The position numbers and the translations under genes were made by a program. The notes under the pieces are model-generated. The model searched no databases and was not told the DNA's origin. It was given only the letters and a program-made list of their open reading frames with translations. Positions 23,601-34,812 of a stretch of DNA of 64,000 bases are shown piece after piece; the first letter of the stretch is position 1, and the number at the start of each line of letters is the position of its first letter. Source of the DNA: Mnemiopsis leidyi (lineage: Eukaryota > Ctenophora > Tentaculata > Lobata > Bolinopsidae); the NCBI GenBank assembly GCA_000226015.1, contig JH153665.1, positions 288,683 through 352,682 on the forward strand, written 5' to 3'.

Positions 23601-26001
23601 ACTTTCAATCCTTTGTCAGTCTGCCAAGATCTGTCAGTTTCTGGGTTTACAAAGCACTTGACATGATGTACTGTCTCCGGGACGACGTCTTGTCCCTTTA
23701 AATCGACCCAGTTCGGGAAGTGCATTATTTCCTGCGCCAATTTCTTGACTTCAAAGTTGTGGAGCGTAGCGGAACACACGATCATCTGTAGTCGGTGTCC
23801 GTCGATCAGCTTGTCGAACGAATCGTACATTTTGAGGATGAGAGTTTTGTGATCTTGCTGTAACAGCCCGTCTGCCTCGTCTAGGATGAAAAACCTGACA
23901 TTTTCCAACTTGAGATGTCCTGTGTCAATAAGATCTTGTATTCTGCCTGGTGTACCGGTTACAATGTCCAGACCTTGATTTAGCTGGTATATTTGATCTT
24001 TCACAGACACACCCCCTGCAAGGTATGAAACTTAATACAAAATAATATTTAAGTTTTATGCGATGAATTACAATTAATTGACCTGATCAACAATATGTAT
24101 AATTTTGAAGATCTAAAATATACGGTGCGAATAATAATTTCATAGCCCCAAAACTTAATAAATCCAATAAAAATTCATGGATTACAAACAATGATTTCAA
24201 TAATTTCACTCACCGATGAAAACTGCACTTTTAATGCCTGGTTCAGGTAAATATTTTTTAAACATACAAATCTGATTATGAGTCTGTTCAGCCAATTCTC
24301 TGGAAGGTTCCAGGATCACAGCCATCGGCCCAGACCTCTTCTTGCCCTCCTTCACAGCCCCGACCTTTACTTGGCTGGCATCTGCTTTGTTTATTGGCTG
24401 GTAGCCAAAACCAGGAGGGTGCTGGAAAGGTTTTTCCCCAAAGTTGAATGTCAGGGAAGAGTTTTTTAAAGTGCAGGCAACAAAGAAGGCTTCACTGTTA
24501 AATTTTTTAGGAATGTCAAAAGCGATATCGAAGTATCTCCCGTTTTTAGAGTATGAGATAGTTTTATCAGACAGATCTATAAAACAGCCCACCACGTCAC
24601 CCTTGCCAAATGATGTGCCGTAAGAGTCAAATCTTCCACTGTTGGACTTCTTTCCAGTTCCACCAAAACCAAACCCATATTCGTCTTTACCTGAAAAAGT
24701 TGAGAACGTCATGATGAATGTCCGCAGAATAGTATGACATAGTGCCAATTAAACATTTTTGTTGACAAAAGGTGCATCATATATTGTACATTGTATGTCC
24801 ACAAAAATAAAATTTCGCCTGGATTTTGCGGTGCCACTTCCTTAAATATTATATAGATCGCAACAGTAATTTTTCTGTTATTCTAATTCAATTGATCTAA
24901 TCTGTTTTTAAAAGCGACCAAAATGAACCAGTTTCATCGACAATAATATGGTCCGTGCAACAAGATAAACCCAGCATACAGCACAGTCTCGAGCAAATGG
25001 AATAATTACTTTAAGTACATCAGTAAACACGTGCGGTATATCACTGTGTATACAATATCTAATTCCTGCCAAGTGAAGTGTAGAATGACAGTCTACACGT
25101 TTCCATATAGGTAAAACAGTTGTAATATGGCACTGGATAGGCACACAGAATGATTGTCAACAAATTGATGATATAAAAAAGCTGAATCAAACAATTTTTA
25201 ATACGTTTGAAAGTTCTAAATTACAAACCTATCTCTCAGACTAAAATTTACACAAGATTGTTGGTATCTAAATACCCACCAAGCTCCTGGAAAGCATCAG
25301 CAGTAGCAAATCCGATCCTACACAGTCCGTTGTCGGTGATGGTAGCCTCGTAATACCACTTCCCAGTAACCACGCCCTTTTCAGATCTACCTCCCTGCCA
25401 ACGATACGTGTCAGGGTTCTTGACTTCATTCGCTGAGATTGTGAAGGCGGCATCCCTGTCAGTTTCTGACATTTTGAAATCTTGTGACGTTTCTTTTTTA
25501 TCTCTCGGACCTGAATATGTTGATACAGATTTGGACGAAAGACTGTGGTACTAAACTCAGAAGGTTTGAAATGGATTACAAGCTCCTAACAACATTTATT
25601 TTTACGGTTATATACGCAATGAAGAAGAAATAAAGTTGGCAACTAACCCCCAGTTTTAGTTTCGTACACACACTGTATAACCGGGAGAGAGAAAGCTCCA
25701 GTTTTACCACTTCCTGTTTCAGCGGCCATCAGAACATCCCCACCTACACAGTATCGTCTCAAACTTAAATTTTAACAGTACGAAAGCAAAAATCATGTTG
25801 CGAGTGTAAAAGGCAGATAGATAGACATACAGAAAGACAGGCAGACAGACATAAAGACTGACAAATTGACAGAATCACAGACAGACCTGTCAAAATGAGC
25901 GGTACAGCTTCCTGCTGAACGTCTGTAGGCAGCAGCCAATCCATTTCTTCTAATCCAGCACAAATTTCGGGTAAAATTCCGAGCTCTTCAAACGCAGCCA
26001 T
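20669..26001 (-). CDS. DDX1: ATP-dependent RNA helicase DDX1
   Basis: DEAD-box helicase acting in RNA processing, including the tRNA ligase complex. Nine exons join in phase: 26001-25887, 25743-25648, 25510-25280, 24690-24214, 24015-23203, 23056-22992, 22073-21967, 21785-21709 and 20829-20669, giving 713 residues (human 740). Motif I AETGSGKT is at about 46-53. A SPRY domain follows (residues about 80-260, [17 protein letters not shown], then [10 protein letters not shown]), as is diagnostic for DDX1, which carries SPRY between motifs I and Ia. Then come [37 protein letters not shown] and HRTGRVGR. The C-terminal [14 protein letters not shown] stretch matches the DDX1 tail. The start MAAFEELG is the family start. 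Introns 1-5 are all phase 1. Intron 6 carries an inverted-repeat element, and intron 8 contains a 10-base assembly gap. No break seen in the coding sequence. Confidence 0.96.
21480..21489. other. Assembly gap (10 N)
   Basis: Ten unknown bases inside intron 8 of DDX1; the flanking sequence does not reveal the true gap size. Confidence 0.99.
22101..22755. mobile_element. Non-autonomous DNA transposon (MITE-like) in DDX1 intron 6
   Basis: Inverted ends carry CGTACTATATAGTGACAAT (left, from about 22107) and its complement (right, ending about 22749), each followed by further TATAGTGACA words on the inside. ATCATTGG occurs directly outside both ends (22093-22100 and 22756-22763), fitting an 8-bp target duplication. 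The interior is strongly pyrimidine-rich (about 22280-22520) and non-coding. The 8-bp duplication suggests hAT-type mobilisation, although the first six bases inside the duplications do not match each other, so the exact ends are uncertain. Confidence 0.65.
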
Positions 26002-27165
26002 GCCTTACCTTTTATTTCTGCTCTAACAAAATTGAAGATTTTTGATATATCTGTTTTGAGTGAGCATCGTTTTAGTATTGAATGCGATGCCAATGTTTAA
26101 TCCGTAGAAACAATTTTTAATTGCCCCCAAACAATTTCAATTCTCCCCATTTCGTGTATCATAGATTCAAATAGAAAAATAAAACAATTCTTAGGATTTA
26201 CACATTTTCAAGTGAATCAAATTATCAAACTACAGAAGCAATCTACAAAACAAGATAATAAGCCATTTAGGCAGTGAAACTTTTTTCTTCAGCAGTAGCC
26301 TAAAGATCAAACAAATCAAACACTTACGATGTATATGATTACAGCACTGCCTTTTTGTTACATCTACTTTGATACATCAAATCGAGAAACCGATTTAGTT
26401 TGCATCCATATTATCTAAAATCGAACTGAGTTTAAAGTCATGTTGGTATGTATAAGTAAATCACTGGCAACAATTCAGCTCGACCACTGCACTACTGACC
26501 ACCATAATTGTACACACGATAAACATTAACTGAGCTGATAGCTCTATTACATAAGGTATATACCTGAACACTATGCTACAATTCAGCTATAATGATACTA
26601 AGTTTATAGTATAGTTGTATTAGCAGTTCTCAATGTCCCATTTTTCACAAAAATAAAGTACGAAAAAAATCAAGCACAATTAAGTTCGAGCATCATTTAA
26701 ATGACATTGATTTCAATCGTTATGGTTAAATTCTTCGAACTTTAGAGGAAAGACAAGATCTCATTTCGAAAAACATTAACAATTCAGTTTGCTTATGTAA
26801 GATATATTCGTAGCTTCTAAACTACATAAGATAGGTTTTTACAAGATGATCCGAAGCAATTTCTTTTGAGCAGTATCTCGGTCTACAATTTCTGAATAGT
26901 AGGAAAATAGATAACAGTCTTTCAGAAAACTTAAAATCAAAGTTCAAAGTCTCGTTGAGTTTGGTGGGGCCTGGATGGGTGCAGATTTAGAGAAGACAAA
27001 TGTCCTATCTTTGAACAGAAACCATGAAGTCTCATCATGTTGCACCCAGAATCTCTGCAATAATTACAGAAAGTGAATTATGGAAAGTTGATTTAAGGGT
27101 TGGTTCATGAAATTTTGAATCTTTAACCTTGAATCATAAATTAAACTAAATACTTACAATAAATT
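26002..27165. other. Intergenic region between SERINC and DDX1
   Basis: This holds the SERINC 3' region and the DDX1 upstream region, both on the - strand. AT-rich, no coding region seen. No polyadenylation signal was assigned with confidence. Confidence 0.5.
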
Positions 27166-28891
27166 TTACGTGTATCCAAAGTCTCGGTCAGGGAAGATAG
27201 CGGGAGCAACCAGGGTCCAGCAGTAGATCAAGTAACAGATCCAGGAGGATGTGATCTTGACCCAGAGGGATGTCTTGCTGAAGGAGTTACTCTTCAATCC
27301 TTCAGTGGTGGAGTCAGCATTCCACCAGTCAGTGAGAACCAACATCAAGTAGAAGACAGCGATCATGAACATGAAGTGGAAGAAAGAGTAGCTGTATGCT
27401 ACACCATCTTCTTCGTTGTCGTAGACTCTTGGTTTTCCTTCCTGGTTGAGTTACGGTTGTGAAAAGTGTGACAGAAAGGTATAAATCAATTTGACGATAA
27501 CTTTGTGTTGTGCTACCTAGTAAAATAATTCTAAGATAGGAGTGTGGTACATTACAGTGATATCCACTCTAATTGTTGTAGATCACTTACCTCTATGTTT
27601 TCATCTCCTCCATCAGAGCTGGTACCAGTGCATCCCAACAAAGCACCTTCTTCACCAGTCACTCCCAACTTCTGACTGTAGTTGCTGGAGCTCGTTTGCA
27701 GCACACTCCACAAAACCACAAAGAAGGTGATAGCAATTCCAATCAGAGTAGTGGCAATGTTGCTACCACTTGTTTTTCCATCCTCATCAGTCCCATTGAG
27801 CGGATTACACCCACTTGGATCTGCTGCCAGCCCAGACCAGATAAGATAGGTACAGTACAGCGAGATCACAGAGGACTGAAATGAACAATACATGTTTAGA
27901 GAACACTAGGCATAAGGACACTTAAATCACTTAATGCAGATCATATTGTAAGCAAAAAATATCAATACTATTGAGCAGATAAAATGACCAAGATCAGACT
28001 GGTAAAAATAAAGATAAACACAGAAAATTTCCCTTGAAATGTGTCAAAAATAAGGTACAAATATTGATTGATTTTGTATCCCAAAATATAAGATTTTACC
28101 TGCAGCAGACCACTGTGTGGGTTGTGTTCTTGGACACCAGGCAATATGGAAGTGACACTGACCACAACACACAAAATGAGGTTGATGGTAATCACTGCGA
28201 TGTTCAAGCCATTACTATCACATTTAGTGTAGAACACATAAAGGAGCACATTTCCAGCAATGATAGCAATGAAGTTGAGGCAGAAGAAAAATACTATTCC
28301 ACACATCCAGGATCGATCCTTGTTCTCAGCATTATCCAACCATGTTTCGTTCCAGGTGTGAGCAAAGTCTACCAGGAGAAGGAGCTGGATGATGATGAAA
28401 ATGAAGGCAAAGATGTAAGCAATGATCATCCATGGATGGGCAAAATCATCAGGCATGCCAGCAACAGAGCCTATGATAGCCGCAATCACAATCAGATACT
28501 TCCATAACCAAAATCCATTCTGGATGGGTGCTCGTATATCTTTGCTGGAACGAACTTCTATCATGATTAGAGACATCAGGAAGAAGAAACATGCCACAGG
28601 AAAACAGACTTTGTACACAAACAGGTAAGTTCCAAGAGATTCACATGACACCATTCCACCAATAGGGATGAGTGACTGTTCAGAATCTTTGCATATTCCA
28701 GGAAAACTCTTCAATTTATCCGATAATCCAGGTATTCTTATGATGAGAGAGACTGCTGTCATGAGAAGAAGAATCCCACTGTACATTATTCTGCTTGTGG
28801 TGCTAGACCGACAAGTGGGGCAGCAGCTACTTATGCACCCACATGCGGCACTGCCAACACAGCATGCCATTGAACTTACAATACAGCCCAT
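27166..28891 (-). CDS. SERINC: Serine incorporator (SERINC) family membrane protein
   Basis: Multipass membrane protein of the SERINC/TMS family, linked to serine-derived lipids and lipid scrambling in membranes. Three exons, 28891-28100, 27875-27591 and 27441-27166, join with phase 0 at every junction to give 450 residues, the usual family length. The N-terminus is cysteine-rich (MGCIVSSMACCVGSAACGC). About ten hydrophobic segments follow, with the conserved region DFAHTWNETWL near residue 180, and SVLQTSSSNY and LVLTDWWNADS in the later part. The acidic loop with GEEGALLG and EDGVAYSYSFFHFMF matches the family's conserved last cytoplasmic loop and TM pair. The upstream gene start lies at a stop-rich intergenic region, and the ATG chosen opens the first conserved Cys-rich block. 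It could be called SERINC1/3/5-like; vertebrate paralogy cannot be assigned. Confidence 0.95.
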
Positions 28892-29722
28892 TGTCTATTA
28901 TTAAGTTAACAGACCACGAATATTTTACATGCTCCTAAGAAAAGAGAAGGGTTATTCTGGTTTGGTTAGATAACAGATCTGCAATTCATTTCATAAAATA
29001 AATAGTTAAAAAAAGTTGAAAACAGGAATACATTAGTCATCTAGGACGCTAATTTACAGGAGTTTAGGCACTGAATAGTGTTTGAGGTCTAGGAAAGTAA
29101 AATGATGTATTTAACAATTTGTTACTTCACCAAAATACAACAAGATAAATTTGTAATGGTATCAATCAAAAAATATGGGCTTGAATAAACCGATAAAAAG
29201 TCTAAATAGTTCATATTTAACATAAAACTAAAGTTTGTTTGAATGTGACATTTGATTAAATATTTTGGAGAATTTGTCAGGATCGAGATCTTTAAAAAAA
29301 CTGTAACAGATTTTATTGCGGTGCTAGGAGTTCTATGTACGACTTCAGCTGAAATTTATAGTACCTACTAAATAGCCTAGTGTCACTGATAAGATGGCAT
29401 TTTTGAAACTCTTATAACAACCAAGCTCTATTACCAAAGTGGTTCAAATTCAACTTCAAATGCAGAATTGTGAAAATTTTCGACTGCCGGGGGCTGATTA
29501 GACTTTTACTGTCTTGAGCATCAAGAGGAAAACATCAATTTATGCAGACTTCACATTTTCTGATAAATAAACAATAAAATCAGGCAAACATACAAGCGAG
29601 GTGGCACAAAAGTGCCACTGAGGGAGCAATGTGGTCAAATTTTCATAAGAAAAGTAACCCCCCCCCCCCCCCGTTTTGAGCATGTTCCTCCACCCCTGCC
29701 CCCGATCTGAGGTCAGCTGACT

Positions 29723-30002
29723 CAGTGGCGTAACGTAGTAGGTCTAGCCAATATGGCGCCCCTCGGCGATGAAAATGCACCCCTAATTGGCGCCCTTGGT
29801 GTAAGGGCTTACTTGAAGCCATTTGTGAAAAAATGGCCAAAAATCTAAATAAATAGTGAGGTTATTAAACCAAACACCCGATTTTGCTAGTCCTGCAGTT
29901 AATCTTGCAAAATTGTCCCATATTTTTTATGACGATTTGGCGCCCCCTGATGACAGTGCCCCCCGGCGAAGCCGGAGTGGCCGGGGCATCGTTACGCCGC
30001 TG
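29723..30002. mobile_element. hAT-type MITE with 8-bp target duplication
   Basis: It starts CAGTGGCGTAACG and ends CGTTACGCCGCTG, inverted repeats with one mismatch; CAGNGGCGTAACG is a common hAT terminus. The flanks are AGCTGACT (29715-29722) and AGCTGACC (30003-30010), an 8-bp duplication with one difference. At 280 bp with no coding capacity it is non-autonomous. The ends rich in GGCGCCCC words are typical of this group. Confidence 0.85.
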
Positions 30003-30546
30003 AGCTGACCCTAGGGAAAGGGGAGTGGGAATTAAGAACCAGAAATTGTAAATAAAACCCATTGAAGTACAGAAACAGAGGAGAGCCGGATGTATAAACA
30101 GGAAGACAACAGAATGTAAAGGACAGATAGACATAAACATAATCCCGGCAACATTTTTTTCTCTTTATTCTTTTTAATTAATGATTTTTCCTTTTTGTTG
30201 TCTTTTTCCTACTTTTAACATTTTTTCTTTTTCTAATCTTACTCTAAAAATACCATAATGCTAAGAAACTCTTCCTACAAATAATCAATGCATCTATATC
30301 CACTTTTTCAAACTTGAAAAACAAATCGCAACTGACTATTTAATCAATACCAAAAATAACAACACCAGATTTGATAAACCACTCCAGTATGTTAACAGTA
30401 AAATAATCCAATTGATCACCAATAATCAGTTGTCACCGTACAAAATAAACCATCAATGACCATCAGATCTCCAGCACTTTGCAGAGTACATTTGATAATA
30501 CCAACAGTATAGTGCAAGTGATCTGTAGATTGCTGACGCTTCCAGT

Positions 30547-31560
30547 TGTTGTCGAGGTGTTACCCGACCCGCGCGCGGCTCGCAGTTTTCTGCTTTCGTT
30601 AGAAAGTTAGACGGATATCATCTCGTCAATTCCAGTTGCAGCTTACTGAATCAAGATTCGTACGGCAGCGTGCACCCAAGATACACCTGAAGTTAGGTGT
30701 AACTGTACCTAGCGCCCCTATCACTATTGGTGCAACAGTTACCTTCCTAAGCTGCTAAATCGACTTGATCTCCGGCCTTTTCTAGTCTTGGTACTTGAGA
30801 ATCTTCTTTTGTTCTTCAGTAGCGATCTTCTCATGACTTATTACCGGGCGTTGTCTGACTTTGTCCGACCCTCATTCGAAGCGAATAAAATGACGGGAGG
30901 GTGCGCGCTGCTGTACAATACCGGGCGTTGTGCGGCAACAATTAGCCTGAGGTCCCCAGGTAAATGACTTGGGACTGTTATGCGGCTTTTTTGGTTTTCT
31001 TACTTACCAGTAGCTGATCTGGTCTTTTCGCGGTGATACCCAACTCTCTAAAACGGTAGCGGATATAATTTCGTCAAGTCTGGTACGCTGGTTTGTTTGC
31101 AGTTTGTTCTAACCAAAGCCCTTTTGCGCAAGCCACCAGAGCGTAGCAGCCGCGCGCGTAGTGTGCGTAAGCACCTGGTTAGCGCTAGTGTGAAGTTTGC
31201 AATATTCAATATGCAATAACTCGTTGCTCTAACCAGAGCCCTTTTGCGCGGCGCGCCAGTACCCAAGTTACCGGGCGCACGCGCAGTCACAAGTTAGCAG
31301 TGGAGCACCCGGTGAATCATAATAAAACGATATTTGTCTAACACCAGGAGGGCAGCAATCTGCGAGCCGCGCGCGCGCGAGTCGGGTAACATCTCTTCAA
31401 CCCTCACATTTGCTAAGCCAACATAGCCCGGTGGCTCGCGCTAAGCTTTGTCGTGGTGTTACGCGACTCGCGCGCGGCTCTCAGCTTGCTGCTCTCCAGG
31501 CGAGACGTTTAGTTAGAACGTCAGAGTGTTAAACGGCCACGGATATCATCTCCTCAAGCT
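30547..31560. repeat. GC-rich dispersed repeat family, several copies
   Basis: A unit of about 85 bases, TGTCGCGGTGTTACCCGACT then GCGCGCGGCTCGCAG then CGTTAGAACG then GACGGATATCATCTCGTCAA, appears at about 30547-30636, 31027-31078 (shortened), 31366-31400 (inverted, partial) and 31449-31557. The same unit forms the arms of the element at 32433-32836. A second word, CTAACCAGAGCCCTTTTGCG, occurs at about 31108, 31229 and, inverted, at about 31648-31676. Confidence 0.8.
30640..30900 (-). mobile_element. LINE-type retrotransposon, 3' end fragment
   Basis: On the - strand one frame reads KVTVAPIVIGALGTVTPNF, which matches the conserved C-terminal (I/V)IPVVIGALGTVT stretch found just before the end of the ORF2 protein of many LINEs in animals. 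The upstream frame (LKYQD, then KRPEIKSI) fits the preceding region but contains two stops. Only this tail is present; the reverse transcriptase and endonuclease are missing, as expected of a 5'-truncated copy. Clade cannot be assigned. Confidence 0.6.
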
Positions 31561-31879
31561 AAGCTCACACAGGGAAACACGTGTTTAGCAACCGCGGCCG
31601 GTACACGGTAAATACTTTACTCACGGGGCGGCAGCTTCGCTCCACGCCGCGCGCAAAAGGCCAAAAGGGCTCTGGTTAAAGTTGCCTTGCGTTGCGGCCG
31701 CTTGTGTGGGCTGCCATTTTAACGGGCGATGCGCGTCTAGAATTTTTTCGAAATTCGCCAGGCAGGAAATTATGTGTGAGAGCGCGTGGTGGCCGCGACA
31801 GTAGGTTATCAACCTACCAGCTGCCATTTCGCGGCGCGGCAGCAGGTCAGTCAACGTCTGACATGGACAACTTTTGAAA

Positions 31880-32210
31880 ACATTTTATCATGTATCAGAA
31901 CTTTACTAAATCACAAATCAAAAAGAAAATCTTCAAGTAAAAATTCTGATTCACAAGAAATTTGGTAAAATATTGTGTTTTCAATGACATAGTATAAACG
32001 ATTTCAAAGTTAACTGCAAATAAAAGACCAAAAGTTTTTCATTTTGACATGAAAATATGAATTGGGGGACCCGACTGTGATGATGTCATTATGAATATGA
32101 TAATTTACCTCTGACATTTAGGGGGTTTTTTCATGATGACGAATTATGATGACACAGGGCGTAAAAATTACCGAAAATTTGCTGACGTCATATGTGAACG
32201 ACCCCTTATG
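31880..32210 (+). repeat. Dispersed TIR-element copy 1 (one end intact)
   Basis: This shares with 51740-52093 the ordered words TTCAAGTAAAAATTCTGATT, GACTGTGATGATGTCATTAT, GGGGGTTTT, ATGACGAAT and ACCGAAAATTTGC, and ends TGACGTCATATGTGAACGAC then CCCTTAT. The left end is missing or too diverged to see. Non-coding. Confidence 0.8.
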
Positions 32211-32432
32211 CGAATTAATATTAATATTATGCACTCAATATTTACTTGACTCGTCGATCAACCCGACTCGTCAATCAATTTTTTACACGCTATGATTTGT
32301 TGAATGCGTCAAGGGAAAACACATTTGTCCCAATGATATGCAATTACCGGGCACTTGCACTGGCTGACTCACTTTACCGCTACGGTTCCCTCCGATCGGA
32401 CACGGAGACTGAGATGATCCCCAGATCCCAGG

Positions 32433-32836
32433 GTTGACGAGATTATAATTATATCCGTCTACCGTTCTAACGAAACAGCTTTAAGCTGCGAGAGTCGGGT
32501 ATCACCGCGACAATCCTCAGGCAAATTTCGAATACAGAAGAAGTAAGAAGTAAAACCATCCAGGAGGGTGCAGGTGCATGCCGTACCGTTACGTAGAACT
32601 GCAAATACAAGTTATGATTACCCTAATTTGCATAGTGCATACACAATACAGTATGAGTATTGAGTAATGTAAATGAACCATGTCTAAACGCAGAAACCGT
32701 AACAAATACTACAATAGGCATAGCCAGCTGTGAGCTCAGACCTGCTGCATGTGCTGTTGTCGCGATGATACCCGACTCACGCAGCTAAAGCTGAACGTTT
32801 CGTTAGAACGATAGACGGATATAATCTCGTCAACAT
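32433..32836. mobile_element. 404-bp inverted-repeat element (MITE-like)
   Basis: Arms of about 80 bases, 32433-32512 and 32757-32836, are inverted copies of each other. The outer ends read GTTGACGAGATTATA and TATAATCTCGTCAAC, and the arms contain TATCCGTCTACCGTTCTAAC and CGAGAGTCGGGTATCACCGC. The spacer of about 240 bases is non-coding. No clear target duplication is seen, so superfamily is not assigned. Confidence 0.75.
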
Positions 32837-33180
32837 GTGCTGTCGCAAAGTCACGCTAAAATGCTCTTTCTAAGTCTAATATAACTTGTCTAACAACTTG
32901 TAATTTTACCACCAGTATCAATTTTCTTGATTGGCTCAACGTTAGAATTTCAATTATATTTGTCATCTTATTAATATCAGGAAGTCCAGGGCATAGTGCA
33001 TACAACTTAGAGTTGCATGTTGTTGAATTGCTATGCCACAATTTAAATTTGAACCTCCTTTGTATCTGCCGTAATTTGCTAATGCTATAAAGCTTTGTAG
33101 CTTAGCTGAAAAATTTATTTATAAGCCAGGCCTGTGAAAATGGGCCGCAAGACGCAACGTGGCTGAAGCTATATACTTAA

Positions 33181-33260
33181 ACTTACAGTTAATATAGAGA
33201 GCTTACAGTTGATATGAAGTGTTTGCAGTTAACATATAGTGCTTACAGTAAATATTAAGT
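33181..33260 (+). repeat. Four 20-bp tandem units touching a start codon
   Basis: Four head-to-tail 20-base units related to GCTTACAGTTAATATAGAGT end three bases before the ATG of the CH-domain gene. The array therefore forms its 5' leader or core promoter. Confidence 0.85.
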
Positions 33261-33263
33261 ACA

Positions 33264-34812
33264 ATGACTGACGGTAAACCCGAGAGGAGAGTCAGCCTTC
33301 TGGGCACGCTTCCACGTGAGTTTAGAGTATGAAATTATAACTCTAAAAATTGATGGCTACGCTGAGGCTGTACCAGTTATAAAACTAGCTGTCGTTATGG
33401 CTTCAGATAGCAACCTAAAACTTGATTGATACTGATCTGTCTTACCCACACCACCTCTCCAGCGGAACCGCCAATACCAGACCGGGGACCCGTACTGACG
33501 TCCAGTATCGATCTGAAGTACGTTCCCCTGTGTGTGGACCTCTGCCAGTGGATTAATGAGTACACGGGAGTTTCTATTGAGGTCAACCAATTCTGGACGG
33601 TAAGGTTTTACTAGTTGTCTTCATTGATCATATAGTTTAAGCGTTTGCAACGTGCTGACTAAAACATTTCATTTTAAAAAGTGCGTGACTTTAAGCATTA
33701 GAATGAACTTTCCTTACGACAGAGGACATTTATGAAAATCTGGCACCTGTTAACCAGTCTGTTTACACCATGTACTTGTCTATACAATGTCTAACAACCT
33801 CTCAGAACATCACTTCAACTCAATGTACAGGCGCTTCAAGACGGGTGTATTCTATGTGATTTGATGAACAAGATTCAGCAGCAACACTGCGTTAACATTG
33901 ATGAGACGTACCAGTATATAGGTTACACTCCCAAGAAGGACCTTGGAGACCAGCTGTTTTATGTTAGACTCAACGTGGAGACATTTATTAGGTTTTTTAT
34001 TGGGCCTTCTTTCAACTAACATCCCGTGATAAACTCTTGGTTTTTAAGCTAAGGTAAAACCCCCATTGTGGCAGGATCAACACATCACTGAAGCTTACAA
34101 TCATCTCTTCCTCCCTATAATTCCACATGACAAGACTTATTACAAGTTACCTGACACACCCCAACTTTGCAGGTGGGCAAAGAACTTCGGGTGCGACCAA
34201 GAGCTGCTGTGTCAGGTGGGGCACCTCGTCGAGAGGAAGGATCTAGAACGTGCACTGTCTTGTTTACACGCAGTAGCGAGACGGGTAGCTGAACTCAGGA
34301 TGCCTTATCCTAGATGTGTTAGACTCGAGGTAGAGTGATGTTTTTTTTCACGTGTAGAAACCCAGGCCTCAGACCTGGAAAGTATTCCCTGATAGAGTAT
34401 TCATATAACCAATTTAAAAAAGTAAAGCTTCTAAGCTTGTTTTATGCAGGTGAAGTTTCACATGAGTTACAACGAGATAATCAAGTTGTTTGACGAAGAT
34501 CACAACTCGCTCAACGAGGATCAGATTCATGTCAAGAAATGTTTTTCCGATCTGTGCGAATCTCTGGGTTTAGGGAAGATGGAGTAAGTACCAATCACTT
34601 TACCAACAATGTTAATAAAATTACCTTTCATTATTGCAAATAAAGTTTTCTCTAAAATCAAGCCCAGCAAAACTAATCCTCATAGTCTCACACTCACTAG
34701 TATCAGCCGGCCTCTAAAGAGCAATGCAGCAGAGTGGAAGTCACGACTTAGTGATATGTGGATTGGACAGAAACCGGAACTAGACAGTTTTGTTCCTGTC
34801 ATACCAGAATAA
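33264..34812 (+). CDS. Calponin-homology domain protein, GAS2-type CH
   Basis: Probably an actin-binding cytoskeletal protein. Six exons, 33264-33315, 33463-33599, 33831-33991, 34173-34329, 34450-34583 and 34707-34812, join in phase to a 248-residue protein. A single CH domain spans about residues 35-165: LCVDLCQWINEYTGVSI, then ALQDGCILCDLMNKIQ, then ETFIRWAKNFG and LSCLHAVARRVAELRM. The order and the ending RVAELRMPYPRCVRLE match the GAS2 family ending RIAARYGVEPPGLIKLE better than calponin or transgelin. After the CH domain come a charged linker with FDEDHNSLNEDQIHVKK and a C-terminus ending in WIGQKPELDSFVPVIPE. No GAS2/GAR zinc-type domain is present, although family members normally carry one for microtubule binding. 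It converges with another GAS2-type gene on the - strand. Exact orthology is open. Confidence 0.8.

Larger units (their letters stand above)
28892..33263. other. Repeat-rich intergenic region
   Basis: No host gene seen. It contains a poly-C run, a 280-bp hAT MITE, a LINE tail, two GC-rich dispersed repeat families, a 404-bp inverted-repeat element, one copy of a repeat also present at 51.6 kb, and a four-unit 20-bp tandem repeat touching the next gene. Between 30.5 and 31.9 kb the DNA is markedly GC- and CpG-richer than the rest of the window. Confidence 0.75.

Noticed and set aside
29659-29672. Poly-C run as a regulatory site
   Set aside because: A simple homopolymer, prone to sequencing error, with no other context.
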